From positions 1 through 64,000 of the forward strand of contig JARBUI010000019.1 of assembly GCA_029239755.1 (NCBI GenBank): DNA of 64,000 nucleotides, written 5' to 3'. Position numbers and translations under genes: made by a program. This DNA is from Clostridia bacterium. GTDB taxonomy: Bacteria > Bacillota > Clostridia > Lachnospirales > Cellulosilyticaceae. Position 1 is the first letter of the stretch; each line of letters opens with the position of its first letter. Of the stretch, positions 16,854 to 26,060 are shown in pieces. Below the pieces are notes generated by a model that saw only the letters and a list, made by a program, of their open reading frames with translations, did no database searches and had not been told where the DNA came from.

Positions 16854-18233
16854 CTATTTTAATTTCTCTAATTCTCCTGCTGACCAATACGCTTCATTAG
16901 TTCCTTTGTGCTGCTCCGTAACAGTATTGAAGTAATATTTTGCCTGTTCTATATTGCCTTGTTCTTTTTCTACGCGGCCTAAATAATATAAGCTTCTTCT
17001 AAGAATTGTTGCTGAAGGCCCATATAATATTGATTTTTCAAGCTTCGATTTCGCCTCAACATACTCTCCTTTATTAAGCTGCTTATACCCCTCATCGCAT
17101 AAAATGGCAGAAGCTTTTGGATAAACCTCATTTTTAAGCTTATTGTATAGAGCCGTTGTGTCATCATCCAATAAGGATGGGGCCACATTATATAAAATTT
17201 CAGCCGCCTGAACCCATTCCTTTTTGTTCTTAAGGTTAGTAATTTGAGCTATTTTTTCCTTTTGAGCCATTTTAGATAAGGCAAGTTCATTGCCTTGCTT
17301 TTCTTGTACTAGCTTTTGATTTTGCTCTTCTAATTTTTTGATCTCAGCTTGACTTTGTCTGCGCTCTTCTTCAAGCAAACTACTCATCTTGATTTCTGAA
17401 TCTTTTAGTTCTACTATTTGCCTTTCATAATTTTTGGTTTTATTAGGTAAAATGAGAGAGGTTTGTACCACGAGCATGCAAAGTACACCAATAACAAAAT
17501 AAATAACATAACCAGCAAGCATATGTCCACGGTTAATAATCCGCGAAGGCTTAACATAGTTATTTTTTGATTGTCTAGGTATGTACTCAAGTTCATAAGG
17601 CTGCACCTTATCTGTATCTTCATGGCTCAGTTCTTTAAAATAAGCAAGCGCCTTTAGATTGGAATGATCAATTGATAATACACTTTTAAGCTGCTCATTA
17701 GCTTTATAGAATTTCTTTTCTTTTATATGGCATAAGGCCAGCAAATTCCTTGCTTCAATAAGATTAGGGTTGAGACTAACTGCCTTTTTTAGTCTTATAA
17801 TAGCCATATCATTATTTTTTTGTTTTAAGTACATGAGTGCCTTATTATAAAGAGCAATAGAATCTTTATAAGTTACCAGCATCTTTGGGGAATTTTGTAT
17901 CCTTTGAATATACTCCTCTGCAATATTCTCCTCTTTACTTAGGGAGGCACTGATAATCCATTCTTTTAAAGCAGAACCAATTTTACCCATTTCAAAATAA
18001 ATAAGACCTAATAAATTCCTTGCAGTTATATTATATTTATTAAAATAAATAGCTTTTTCAAGATAAGTACTAGCCGAAGAAAGATTCTTACTCTTCGCTT
18101 CATAATAGCCCTTTACATAGTAACTATTACTTTTTGCATAAATCTTTGCCACCCATTCTAAATCTCTCTTACAAATCATGCATCTATTTTCATCATCTAC
18201 TTGTTCCCCACAATATGGACATGCATACGCCAT
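16854..18233 (-). CDS. Zinc-ribbon, TPR and coiled-coil membrane protein
   Basis: 459 residues. The N-terminus carries a zinc ribbon, CPYCGEQVDDENRCMICKRD (5-24). TPR-like helices fill about 35-210 (for example YNITARNLLGLIYFEMGKIGSALKEW and NLIEARNLLALCHIKEKKFYKANEQL). A single membrane helix follows at about 240-262 (YVIYFVIGVLCMLVVQTSLIL), then a charged coiled coil (about 265-325), and further TPR motifs to the end. The architecture suggests a scaffold with domains on both sides of the membrane. It lies just upstream of spoIIA, so a sporulation or envelope role is possible. I do not recognise a named family. Confidence 0.85.
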   Translation of the reverse strand: MAYACPYCGEQVDDENRCMICKRDLEWVAKIYAKSNSYYVKGYYEAKSKNLSSASTYLEKAIYFNKYNITARNLLGLIYFEMGKIGSALKEWIISASLSKEENIAEEYIQRIQNSPKMLVTYKDSIALYNKALMYLKQKNNDMAIIRLKKAVSLNPNLIEARNLLALCHIKEKKFYKANEQLKSVLSIDHSNLKALAYFKELSHEDTDKVQPYELEYIPRQSKNNYVKPSRIINRGHMLAGYVIYFVIGVLCMLVVQTSLILPNKTKNYERQIVELKDSEIKMSSLLEEERRQSQAEIKKLEEQNQKLVQEKQGNELALSKMAQKEKIAQITNLKNKKEWVQAAEILYNVAPSLLDDDTTALYNKLKNEVYPKASAILCDEGYKQLNKGEYVEAKSKLEKSILYGPSATILRRSLYYLGRVEKEQGNIEQAKYYFNTVTEQHKGTNEAYWSAGELEKLK

Positions 18234-18262
18234 AACCCTTACTCCTTACATAATAAATTCTT

Positions 18263-18418
18263 CTACTCTTCATGATTCAGACGTTCAGACTTTTTTTGAT
18301 TAAATTCCTTTAAAACATCTATTAAATCCTTAATATCGTCTTTTCCTATTCTGTCTTCAATATGATCCACATCAAGCAAAGGACTAAACTTCTCTAATTC
18401 TTTTTTAAAATCTATCAC
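18263..18418 (-). CDS. Small acidic protein of unknown function
   Basis: 51 residues beginning with a GTG six bases after GGAGGAG (MIDFKKELEKF). It is highly charged, with a possible amphipathic helix pair (FKKELEKFSPLLDVDHIED and DLIDVLKEFNQKKSERL). A longer frame runs upstream but lacks a ribosome-binding site and would read through this one. It lies 29 bases upstream of the zinc-ribbon/TPR gene and is probably co-transcribed with it. No family is recognised. Confidence 0.6.
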   Translation of the reverse strand: MIDFKKELEKFSPLLDVDHIEDRIGKDDIKDLIDVLKEFNQKKSERLNHEE

Positions 18419-18688
18419 AAACGACTCCTCCTTTATATAAATAACCTTTATTAGATTTTTCCGCAAATTCTTAACTATTCAGTACTCTATTGTTTATAAT
18501 ATTGTGATTTATTATATTTTATTGTAAATTAATCAAGGTTTATTGTAAAATATTCTCTTTTCATAGTACAACTATATGAGTAGATTATCAACATCAAAAA
18601 TGTATTTTATATTAATTTAACATATAATCTTGACACTTTTTATAAAAACCCGTACTCTATTTATTACAAGGTCATGGAGGTGGTTATA

Positions 18689-19045
18689 TTGCCAGACAAA
18701 CTAGAGATTTGCTCATGTACAGTTATTCATCAAGAAGTAGTAGATAAAGCTGCCAATGAGATGCCAAGTAATGAAATTTCCATAAAACTCTCAGAACTTT
18801 TTAAAATGTTCGCAGATCCAACCCGTATCAAACTTATCAGTGCACTTTATATTTCAGAAATGTGCGTATGTGACCTAGCTGCCAGCCTTAGTATGACACA
18901 TTCTGCTATATCTCATCAGCTTAGACTTCTAAAGATGTATAACTTAGTAAAATCCCGTAAAGAAGGTAAAATAGTTTATTATTCTTTAGCCGATTCACAT
19001 GTAACCGACTTACTTAATATAGGTCTTGAGCATATTAATGAATAA
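18689..19045 (+). CDS. ArsR/SmtB-family metal-responsive repressor, CadC-like
   Basis: About 118 residues. GGAGGTGG precedes a TTG codon that fits as the start; an ATG five codons upstream (18674) is the alternative. The winged helix-turn-helix spans about 35-95 (LFKMFADPTRIKLISAL...SHSAISHQLRLLK-like). Cysteines in EICSC near the N-terminus and in EMCVCD after helix 3 match the thiolate metal site of CadC; D-x-H and H-x-x-E at the C-terminal helix (DSHV...EHINE) match the alpha5 zinc site. It would therefore sense Cd, Pb or Zn. No efflux pump gene is adjacent, so its targets lie elsewhere. Confidence 0.88.
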   Translation: MPDKLEICSCTVIHQEVVDKAANEMPSNEISIKLSELFKMFADPTRIKLISALYISEMCVCDLAASLSMTHSAISHQLRLLKMYNLVKSRKEGKIVYYSLADSHVTDLLNIGLEHINE

Positions 19046-19049
19046 ATAT

Positions 19050-19075
19050 AAAAAAGGTAGGCTCAAAAGCCTACC
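19050..19075 (-). terminator. Terminator after hflC
   Basis: A perfect GGTAGGCT/AGCCTACC stem with a four-base loop, followed by six T residues on the minus strand. It lies 18 bases after the hflC stop and directly after the convergent ArsR gene. Confidence 0.75.
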
Positions 19076-19092
19076 CCGACATACGATGCATT

Positions 19093-20025
19093 TTAATATC
19101 CCTGTAAATCCTTTAAGAAAGAGTTCTCTTTGTCAACAAATATGGTTGTATCCTGAATATCTCTATAGGCATTCATTCTTTGGATAAACTTGTAGAACTC
19201 TACGTCTTTAGACATGGAGGCCCTATAGATCTCAAGCGCTTGTCTTTCTGCCTCAGCTCTAATAATGGCACTTTCTTCTGTTGCTTTTGCAATAATTTCT
19301 TTTTGCTTACGGTTTGTCTCAGAGGTAGATGTTGTATAAAATGCATCTCCTTCAGCCCGTAGTTTCTCACTTTCCTTTTGAATCTCTTTAATCATTTTCT
19401 CTTCAATACTTGCTATTGTAGACTGCGGAAAGTTCTTTCTGAAAATACCTATGTCAATAACTTCAATGCCATATTCTTTTTCTAAGGTTTTATTAAGCTG
19501 CTCTCTTCTTTCATCCATCATAGTCTGCATGGTCTCAGAGTTAAAAAATTCTTCAAACTTAAGTTTATTAGCTGACTGAATAACAACAGGATAAACATTA
19601 CTGTCCATAAGCTGTTTGCGATTACTGTCCGTTCCTACCGTGATTTGATAAATGGCTGGATTTTTAATACGATACTGAGCATACATCTGAATATCCAGCT
19701 TTCTTCTGTCACTTGTATTAATTGTCTCTAGGAGCGAAATATAAGTAAGGTACTTTGCATCGTAGGTGCGTACCTGATCTATAAAAGGTATTTTAAAAAA
19801 TAAACCTCTTCGTGAAATAAACTGTACATCTTTTAATGTACTGTTATCTTTCATAGAAGCTTTAACTGAGTCTTCTGATTCAGATTTTATGATTGCCTTT
19901 TCGATAACGCCAAGTCTTTTGACAGTAGCAACTTGATCAGGTTCAACAGTATAAAAGAAGTTTGGCACAATAATAAGTGTAACTGCCAGCATGATTCCTG
20001 CTGTTATTTTAGTTCTGAGTTTCAT
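19093..20025 (-). CDS. hflC: HflC-like SPFH membrane protein
   Basis: 310 residues, starting at the ATG eight bases after GGAGG. One N-terminal membrane helix (about 6-24, AGIMLAVTLIIVPNFFY) precedes a band-7/SPFH domain with VEPDQVATVKRLG, IPFIDQVRTYDAKYL and the alanine/glutamate-rich helix KEIIAKATEESAIIRAEAERQAL. With HflK it forms a large complex that in Proteobacteria restrains FtsH. It overlaps the end of hflK by 17 bases, so the two are co-translated. An ftsH-like gene lies about 13 kb away in this window. Confidence 0.9.
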   Translation of the reverse strand: MKLRTKITAGIMLAVTLIIVPNFFYTVEPDQVATVKRLGVIEKAIIKSESEDSVKASMKDNSTLKDVQFISRRGLFFKIPFIDQVRTYDAKYLTYISLLETINTSDRRKLDIQMYAQYRIKNPAIYQITVGTDSNRKQLMDSNVYPVVIQSANKLKFEEFFNSETMQTMMDERREQLNKTLEKEYGIEVIDIGIFRKNFPQSTIASIEEKMIKEIQKESEKLRAEGDAFYTTSTSETNRKQKEIIAKATEESAIIRAEAERQALEIYRASMSKDVEFYKFIQRMNAYRDIQDTTIFVDKENSFLKDLQGY

Positions 20026-21061
20026 TTGAAGTACCTCCTTCTTCATTTAATTTAGCTGCTTTGTCATTTATATCAAAAAACTTTAGAAGGTTACCGCTAT
20101 TTGTCTGATCAATGATAAACTGATTATTTTTAAGAACAGTCTGCATAGCTTCTATATAATACTTTTCTTTAACAACCTTTGGATTTTGAACGTATTCGCT
20201 GTAAAGCGCCTCAAACTCAGCTACGTCTGCACGAGCCCCTGCTATAACCTGTGCATGATATCCTTTGGCATCTTCATGAAGTTTAGTCGCTTCTGCATTA
20301 GCTGTTGGGATAACTGTATTAACATACTTTTCAGCTTCTTCTTCTCTTCCTCTTTTATACTGATTAGCTTCTTCTACTTTTTGTCTTGCTTCATCCACTT
20401 GAGCAAGGTATTCTACATTTTGGGTTGTAACTTGTGTGATCTTAATACCCGCGTGATACTTATCTAGCTTCTTCTGGAGTACCGGAAGGATAGCTTTATC
20501 AATTTCTTCTTTTTGCTCAACTGCCTGATTCATTGTAAAGGTCTGCATTGTATTTCTAACAACATCCTCAAGTGCCAAACGCATAGTGCTTTCTAATTCA
20601 TCTACCTCAAACAAATAATTCATCGGATCTTCAACCTGATACCTCACAATAAGATTAAGTAAAACAATTGATGCATTATTGCTTGTACCATTAACAATAA
20701 CGAGTTCTTCTTCATTATTTGTAACATACTCTGCCGGCTGAGTGGTATTACCTTCTTTTTGAACTCTAAAACCATATTGCATTTCTTTTACTTCCTGCAC
20801 ATTAACTTTTTGAACATGATCAATGAAAGGCACCTTAAAATGTATTCCAGCTCTTTCATTAACAGGCAGTACATTGCCAAATCTCGTAATCACAGCTACA
20901 GTTCCTGTCTCTAGCCTATAAACACTCGTCAGCACCAAAACAGCTGCAGCTAAAATCACAATGACTGTGAAGATTACTTTTTTAAGGCCATTTCCAAACT
21001 GATTTAACTTTTCAGTTTTATCCATTTTATCCATATCAATAATAACTTCTTCATTATCCAA
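20009..21061 (-). CDS. hflK: HflK-like SPFH membrane protein
   Basis: 350 residues, with a TTG start six bases after GGGGGAG; the reading frame extends 21 codons further upstream without a ribosome-binding site. A short acidic N-terminus is followed by one membrane helix (about 28-48, VIFTVIVILAAAVLVLTSVY), then an SPFH domain (TVAVITRFGNVLPVNERAGIHFKVPFIDHVQ) and a helical region rich in Glu and Ala. It partners HflC. The DNA between it and the upstream gene contains a perfect 24-bp palindrome. Confidence 0.9.
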   Translation of the reverse strand: MDNEEVIIDMDKMDKTEKLNQFGNGLKKVIFTVIVILAAAVLVLTSVYRLETGTVAVITRFGNVLPVNERAGIHFKVPFIDHVQKVNVQEVKEMQYGFRVQKEGNTTQPAEYVTNNEEELVIVNGTSNNASIVLLNLIVRYQVEDPMNYLFEVDELESTMRLALEDVVRNTMQTFTMNQAVEQKEEIDKAILPVLQKKLDKYHAGIKITQVTTQNVEYLAQVDEARQKVEEANQYKRGREEEAEKYVNTVIPTANAEATKLHEDAKGYHAQVIAGARADVAEFEALYSEYVQNPKVVKEKYYIEAMQTVLKNNQFIIDQTNSGNLLKFFDINDKAAKLNEEGGTSNETQN

Positions 21062-21170
21062 AATCTTCTCCCCCTTTTGACTAAGTCTATAATAATTATA
21101 CCATTTACCCCATCTATACACCATAAGTCTTTTTTAGCCAAATCGTAGTATCCTATTTGCTGACTTACGT

Positions 21171-21225
21171 GTATAAACTATAAAAAGAGTTGAAATGATC
21201 ATTCAACTCTTTTTATAGTTTATAC
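21171..21225. terminator. Perfect 24-bp inverted repeat, probable bidirectional terminator
   Basis: Arms GTATAAACTATAAAAAGAGT(TGAA) and their exact reverse complement flank a 7-base loop, ATGATCA. The arms contain A5 and T5 tracts. It lies 48 bases after the stop of the Glu-rich membrane protein on the minus strand and upstream of hflK. The unusually perfect and AT-rich stem could also bind a regulator. Confidence 0.65.
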
Positions 21226-21272
21226 TACCGTTATGAATATTCTATAAATATTTGCCAGGCTATCTATTCCAT

Positions 21273-21809
21273 TTATTTTTTCTTCTGTATAATTTGTGGT
21301 GCCTCTTGCAGACTTTCAGGTACCTCTTGTTCCTCAATTTCTTCTGTTACCTTATCTTGCACAAATTCCAACTGTATTTCTTCTATTTCTTCCTCTGCCA
21401 CAGCTGATAACTCTGCCTCAGCTGTTTCTATTACAGGTTCCTCTATTTGAGATTCTATTACTTCATCTTGTATTTCCTGCATGATATCTTCAGATCCAAA
21501 TGCTTCTACTTGCGGGATAACTTCTTCTATTCCAGATTGCTCTGCCTCTGATATAAGTTCATCTATTTTTAATTCTTCTTCCTCAGATATTTCTTCTGCC
21601 TCTGATTCTAATTCTTGTATTTCTGGTTCCGGCTGCTCACTTTCCAGAACCTCTGCTTCTGCCTCTTGGCTCTTTTCAAATGCTTCACAGTCTATAGCCT
21701 GTTCTCCTAGTTCTGTCTTTGTTGGCTTAGGATAAGATGAAAATAATGCTATACCGATGACTACAATAACAATAGCTATAATAAGTATACATATCATTTG
21801 GGCGGTCAT
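21273..21809 (-). CDS. Membrane-anchored glutamate-rich low-complexity protein
   Basis: 178 residues. A single N-terminal helix (about 4-25, MICILIIAIVIVVIGIALF) is followed by a tail of about 150 residues that is extremely rich in Glu, Gln, Ala and Ile, with no visible fold, ending in KKK. The acidic tail may be disordered. Its side of the membrane cannot be told, although the few charges before the helix give little for a positive-inside call. It is flanked by a strong palindrome downstream. No family is recognised. Confidence 0.75.
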   Translation of the reverse strand: MTAQMICILIIAIVIVVIGIALFSSYPKPTKTELGEQAIDCEAFEKSQEAEAEVLESEQPEPEIQELESEAEEISEEEELKIDELISEAEQSGIEEVIPQVEAFGSEDIMQEIQDEVIESQIEEPVIETAEAELSAVAEEEIEEIQLEFVQDKVTEEIEEQEVPESLQEAPQIIQKKK

Positions 21810-21891
21810 TTTACTTCCCCCTTAAATAGTTTGATATTAATACATATTCATAAACATAGTTGTTATATGACACAATCATAAGAAATGCTCT

Positions 21892-22512
21892 TTAGTTTTT
21901 CAAATAACGTTTTGAATAAGAGCACCCACAATAGTCTTGCCTATAAAGATTATATTGTTCACTTAATAAGGTAGATCTTTTATAACCTTCTTTCTTCTTA
22001 AAGTCAGAGTAAAGATAGGCGGTATTATATTTTTCTTCTAACACTTTCCCTATTTCATTAAGTTTAGCAGCATTTTTAAGCGGACTAATCGAAAGTGTTG
22101 TTGTAAAGTAATCAAAGCCTTGCTCTTTAGCTGTTTCTGCTGTTTTTTTAAGTCTCATTTCATAGCACAAAAAACACCTGGCTCCGCCCTCTTTTTCATG
22201 AGCTAGAGGAGCTCCTATTTTTGTATACTCATCAACATCATAAGATCCTTCAAGGAACTTAACAGGATACTTAGTGGGCATTTTTGCAATAAGCTGCTGC
22301 TGCTCATTTGCTCTTTTAAGGTATTCTTCTTTTTCATCAATATTAGGATTATAATAGAATACAGTAATATAGAAATACTTAGATAAATACTCTATAACAT
22401 AACTGCTGCAAGGGGCACAGCACGAATGCAATAAAAGGGCAGGAACTTTGTCCTCACTCTCTATCTTTTTCAATGTCTCATCTAATAGCTTCTGATAGTT
22501 TATTTTATTCAT
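21892..22512 (-). CDS. queH: Epoxyqueuosine reductase QueH
   Basis: 206 residues, the DUF208 family. It reduces epoxyqueuosine in tRNA to queuosine, replacing the cobalamin-dependent QueG. Cysteines at 31, 32 and 35 (HSCCAPCSSY), in GARCFLCYEM and in DYCGCSYSKR fit the ligands of its iron-sulfur cluster and the catalytic pair. FTTTLSISPLKN is a further family motif. No other queuosine genes are nearby. Confidence 0.92.
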   Translation of the reverse strand: MNKINYQKLLDETLKKIESEDKVPALLLHSCCAPCSSYVIEYLSKYFYITVFYYNPNIDEKEEYLKRANEQQQLIAKMPTKYPVKFLEGSYDVDEYTKIGAPLAHEKEGGARCFLCYEMRLKKTAETAKEQGFDYFTTTLSISPLKNAAKLNEIGKVLEEKYNTAYLYSDFKKKEGYKRSTLLSEQYNLYRQDYCGCSYSKRYLKN

Positions 22513-22540
22513 ATCTGTCCTCCTATACGGCTATCAATAA

Positions 22541-23530
22541 TCATTTAGCAGCCACATACTTTATCAGCTTGTGAAACACAGGATTATCCGAATCCATTTG
22601 ATAAGCTCTTGCAAAATCTACTTTCGCCTTTTCAATGTTTCCAAGATTATAGTAAGCTATTCCTCTTTCTGCTATAGCGTTACTGTCTGCAGGATGACCC
22701 TCTATGTAGCCTGTAAGATAATTTATACACTTATCATAATCTTCTTTAAGCCCATATAAAAGGCCTATGCAGTAGCATACTTCATCATTATCTTCTTCTA
22801 CTTGAGCAGCCTTTTTATAAACTTCAAGGGCTTCATCATACATTTTTAGACTAAGCAAAATGCTTCCTTTACATTCATACCCCATGACTAAGTCCGGTTC
22901 TACTGCTATTGCCTTATTAAAACACCTGATGGCTTTTCCATATAAGTCTTTCGCTAGAAATTCATCTGCTTTCGAAAAGTACATCTCATACTCTGCAAAG
23001 TTCAAAACTGATTCAGCTGTTAAATCCTTGTTATTTAGAAGCGTATTAAACTTTTCCCCGCCATAATTATGGGTATACATAGCAACATCTTTTATAAGTT
23101 CAAAATCATTTTCAAAGGATATGCCTTCTTCCATATCCTTAAGTTCAAAAAGTCTTAGTTCAGTAGGCAGAAGTGTCCCATCTTCAGATTTTGCAGCTAT
23201 ACTATAGCAAAGCTCAACTCTATCACTGTCCAGCGTAAGAGAAGTTTTTGCCTTTCTATAAACAGTAGCTTTTTTGTACCAGCCTACAATTTTGTTCTGA
23301 TTTTCTGCATTTTTAGAAGTCCATACAACAAGTACATCTTCAGCTTTCTCTTCATCTGAAGATATCCCTTCAATATTTTCTATTGCAATGGTATGGAGGC
23401 CTTCGCTATATCCATAGTAATAACCATTGACATTTTGAAAAATATAGCCGCATAGAGGTGTGGCCTTTTCTTCATCCCCTTCACCACTGTAGTATTTCAT
23501 CCATGGAATGGTTATAAATAGTATTTTCAT
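22541..23530 (-). CDS. TPR-repeat protein with a novel N-terminal domain
   Basis: 329 residues. The first about 190 residues form a mixed domain beginning MKILFITIPWMKYYSGEGDEE, with a conserved-looking WTSKN...IVGWYKKATVYR segment, possibly a nucleic-acid- or protein-binding beta fold. The C-terminal half (about 190-325) consists of at least four TPR units (for example AIRCFNKAIAVEPDLVMGYECKGSILLSLKMYDEALEVYKKA-like repeats). There is no signal peptide, so it is cytosolic. It lies 28 bases upstream of queH and downstream of a FliB-like gene. Partner proteins are unknown. Confidence 0.85.
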   Translation of the reverse strand: MKILFITIPWMKYYSGEGDEEKATPLCGYIFQNVNGYYYGYSEGLHTIAIENIEGISSDEEKAEDVLVVWTSKNAENQNKIVGWYKKATVYRKAKTSLTLDSDRVELCYSIAAKSEDGTLLPTELRLFELKDMEEGISFENDFELIKDVAMYTHNYGGEKFNTLLNNKDLTAESVLNFAEYEMYFSKADEFLAKDLYGKAIRCFNKAIAVEPDLVMGYECKGSILLSLKMYDEALEVYKKAAQVEEDNDEVCYCIGLLYGLKEDYDKCINYLTGYIEGHPADSNAIAERGIAYYNLGNIEKAKVDFARAYQMDSDNPVFHKLIKYVAAK

Positions 23531-23557
23531 TTTCAGTTCTCCCTTATGTTTTAATAG

Positions 23558-24748
23558 CTATCTGTTATCCTCAGTAAATGTCATAAGACCTGCAAAGGAT
23601 TCATCATCATGATCAAACGTTTTGGACAGCGATTGGATAAGCTTAACTGTCTGCATCTCAGTAAGCTCCTGACTATTATTTGCTATCCCAACAAGATGCA
23701 GCTTAATTAAATGATAATAAAGATTCATCCTCTTAAAACTCTTAGAAGGTCTATTATCATCTAGCGGAATGCATCTTTCAAATACATAATTAACAAAATA
23801 ATTCTCTAGTATATATTCTTTTTCACTTAAAAACTTTGCATAGTATTTTTGATTGCCTTCTTCATATTTCACGCAAGAAAGTTTAAGATTATCTTCCTTT
23901 AAAAGATCCAGCCCTAAAAGCATACTATCTAAGCATTCTTCGTATCTCTTAGACTTTATTTTCTTATTTGTTTTTAAAGATTTAAGCTCCTTAGCGATAC
24001 TTATATACCACTTTGTGTCATAAGTACTATCATTTAAGCTCCTATAAGTTTTCTGCTTTTGAATCGTTTCATGATAGTCTTTTATAAATTCCGGTATTTT
24101 TTTAATAAGAGGGAATGTCAGAAACTTTTCTAAATCATTCATAAATACATTCAGCAGCATGAATCGTTCTTCGATGGAATAGTTTCTGTTTTGCAGAACA
24201 TCTATTATAAAATGACGAAGCTCCAAAAAATAATCCTGCCACTTTTGCGGCTTATTAGGACTTATACAAATATGTGCACTAATTGTATTCTCTCTTTCTT
24301 GCCCCTTGATGTGGGTAAATGTCATCTTGTCTTTATTTAATAAAATTTTTCTAGCGGCTTCCGGACAGGAGCAGATGAGGGAGCACTCTAAACTATCATT
24401 GATTCTATTGATAGTTCTTGGATAAAGTGTACATGTATCACTTAAATACCTTTCCCCCAGTGTACTGTAAATATCACACAGTCCCTTCTCTGATAAAAAG
24501 GCACACCTGCCGTTTTTTAACTTTATCTTTGCCGCATGATCATAAGTAGGATTAGAACGTTTAGCCACAATTTCTCTGTCTAATCTTCTCCTAAATACAT
24601 TATCTTTTACTTTTTTATACTTTTTATAGGTTACTTCATCTATAGGAATATACCATCCCGCACAGCATGTATCTTCACACGCTCCCCCTATACAGGAAAA
24701 ATGTTCGATATACGCTGGAACTACTGTCTTATCATATGTTGTTTTCAC
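23558..24748 (-). CDS. FliB-like lysine N-methylase / zinc-finger protein
   Basis: 396 residues. Its N-terminus has a dense cysteine pattern: HFSCIGGACEDTCCAGW (about 14-30), GRCAFLSEKGLCDIY, DTCTLYPR and CSLICSCPEAAR. This matches the FliB/YkgJ-like family, in which enteric FliB methylates lysines of flagellin; the cluster probably binds iron or an Fe-S centre. In Clostridia such proteins are common without being tied to flagellin, so the substrate is unknown. It shares a strand and short spacings with the TPR gene and queH. Confidence 0.85.
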   Translation of the reverse strand: MKTTYDKTVVPAYIEHFSCIGGACEDTCCAGWYIPIDEVTYKKYKKVKDNVFRRRLDREIVAKRSNPTYDHAAKIKLKNGRCAFLSEKGLCDIYSTLGERYLSDTCTLYPRTINRINDSLECSLICSCPEAARKILLNKDKMTFTHIKGQERENTISAHICISPNKPQKWQDYFLELRHFIIDVLQNRNYSIEERFMLLNVFMNDLEKFLTFPLIKKIPEFIKDYHETIQKQKTYRSLNDSTYDTKWYISIAKELKSLKTNKKIKSKRYEECLDSMLLGLDLLKEDNLKLSCVKYEEGNQKYYAKFLSEKEYILENYFVNYVFERCIPLDDNRPSKSFKRMNLYYHLIKLHLVGIANNSQELTEMQTVKLIQSLSKTFDHDDESFAGLMTFTEDNR

Positions 24749-24988
24749 CGATTAACTATTCTCCTTATACTTATACTCCTTATATTGTAATACCAAGACC
24801 ATGCTCTGTCTAGTTGATCTCAGCTATCTAAGCCCTTATTTTCATGATCAGATGAATATTTAAATACTAAAATTGTTAATTTTTTGTTTCATTTTTATCC
24901 ATTTAAAGTTATAATAACCCATGAGAAGAGAAATAATAAAGATGGTGTCTGCTTTCTCTAAAAAACGTATATAAAATGGAGGTACATT

Positions 24989-25852
24989 ATGTTAGTTTCA
25001 GCTAAAGACATGTTAAACAAAGCACGTGAAGGAAAATATGCTGTTGGCCAATTTAACATCAATAACTTAGAATGGACAAAGGCTGTTTTATTAACTGCAC
25101 AAGAAAACAACTCACCAGTTATCTTAGGCGTATCAGAAGGCGCTGGAAAATATATGGGAGGCTATAAAACAATTGTTGGTATGGTAAATGGTATGCTTGA
25201 GGATTTAAACATTACTGTACCTGTTGCCCTTCATTTAGATCACGGCAGCTACGAAGGCTCTTTAAAAGTAATTGAAGCTGGTTTTTCTTCAGTTATGTTT
25301 GATGGTTCTCATTATAAAATTGAAGAAAACATTGCAAAAACAACAGAGCTTGTTAAAATTGCAGAAGCTAAAGGCCTTTCTTTAGAAGCAGAAGTAGGTT
25401 CAATCGGCGGAGAAGAAGATGGCGTTGTAGGTGCTGGTGAAATAGCTGATGCTGCTGAATGTAAGCTTATTGCAGACTTAGGTGTTACAATGTTAGCTGC
25501 TGGTATTGGTAACATTCATGGTAAATACCCTGAAAACTGGAAAGGCTTAGACTTTACTGCACTTGCTGCTATTAAAGAAGCAACTGGAGATGTTCCACTA
25601 GTTTTACACGGCGGAACAGGTATTCCAGAAGATATGATCAAAAAAGCAATCTCTCTTGGCGTTGCAAAGATCAATGTTAATACAGAATGTCAATTATCCT
25701 TTGCAGAAGGTACTCGTAAATATATCGAAGCTGGCAAAGACTTACAAGGCAAAGGCTTTGACCCACGTAAATTATTAGCTCCTGGCTTTGAAGCAATCAA
25801 AGCTACAGTAAAAGAAAAAATGGAGTTGTTCGGCTCAGTTAATCAGGCATAA
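24989..25852 (+). CDS. fba: Class II fructose-1,6-bisphosphate aldolase
   Basis: 287 residues. It cleaves fructose-1,6-bisphosphate to DHAP and glyceraldehyde-3-phosphate in glycolysis and is zinc dependent. LHLDHGSYEG (about 80-89, catalytic Asp and zinc His), EAEVGSIGGEEDG, GNIHGKYP and LHGGTGIP (zinc His and phosphate loop) are all present. Codon use looks like that of a highly expressed gene. GGAGG precedes the ATG; a TATAAT at 24910-24915 is a possible -10. It is monocistronic with its own terminator. Confidence 0.97.
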   Translation: MLVSAKDMLNKAREGKYAVGQFNINNLEWTKAVLLTAQENNSPVILGVSEGAGKYMGGYKTIVGMVNGMLEDLNITVPVALHLDHGSYEGSLKVIEAGFSSVMFDGSHYKIEENIAKTTELVKIAEAKGLSLEAEVGSIGGEEDGVVGAGEIADAAECKLIADLGVTMLAAGIGNIHGKYPENWKGLDFTALAAIKEATGDVPLVLHGGTGIPEDMIKKAISLGVAKINVNTECQLSFAEGTRKYIEAGKDLQGKGFDPRKLLAPGFEAIKATVKEKMELFGSVNQA

Positions 25853-25867
25853 AATCTCAAATGAAGC

Positions 25868-25917
25868 GAAGGCTATCTAAAGGTCACAATGACCTATAGA
25901 TAGCCTTCTTTATTTTT
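25868..25917 (+). terminator. Terminator after fba
   Basis: A GAAGGCTATCTA/TAGATAGCCTTC stem with an inner GGTCA/TGACC extension, followed by TTTATTTTT. Confidence 0.85.
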
Positions 25918-26060
25918 ATGTAATAGGTTAAAAATACCAGAATAATAAACTTCAATCTGCACATATTAATATCAAGGTAAGTATGAATTATTTAATCCCT
26001 CCTAAGAATTAAATATTCTATACTTCCTAAAAAATATTATGACCTAAGAGGGGGATAATT

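Noticed and set aside
21171-21225. Perfect palindrome as the end of an insertion sequence or MITE
   Set aside because: There is only one copy in the window, no transposase and no visible target duplication; the position after a stop codon fits a terminator.
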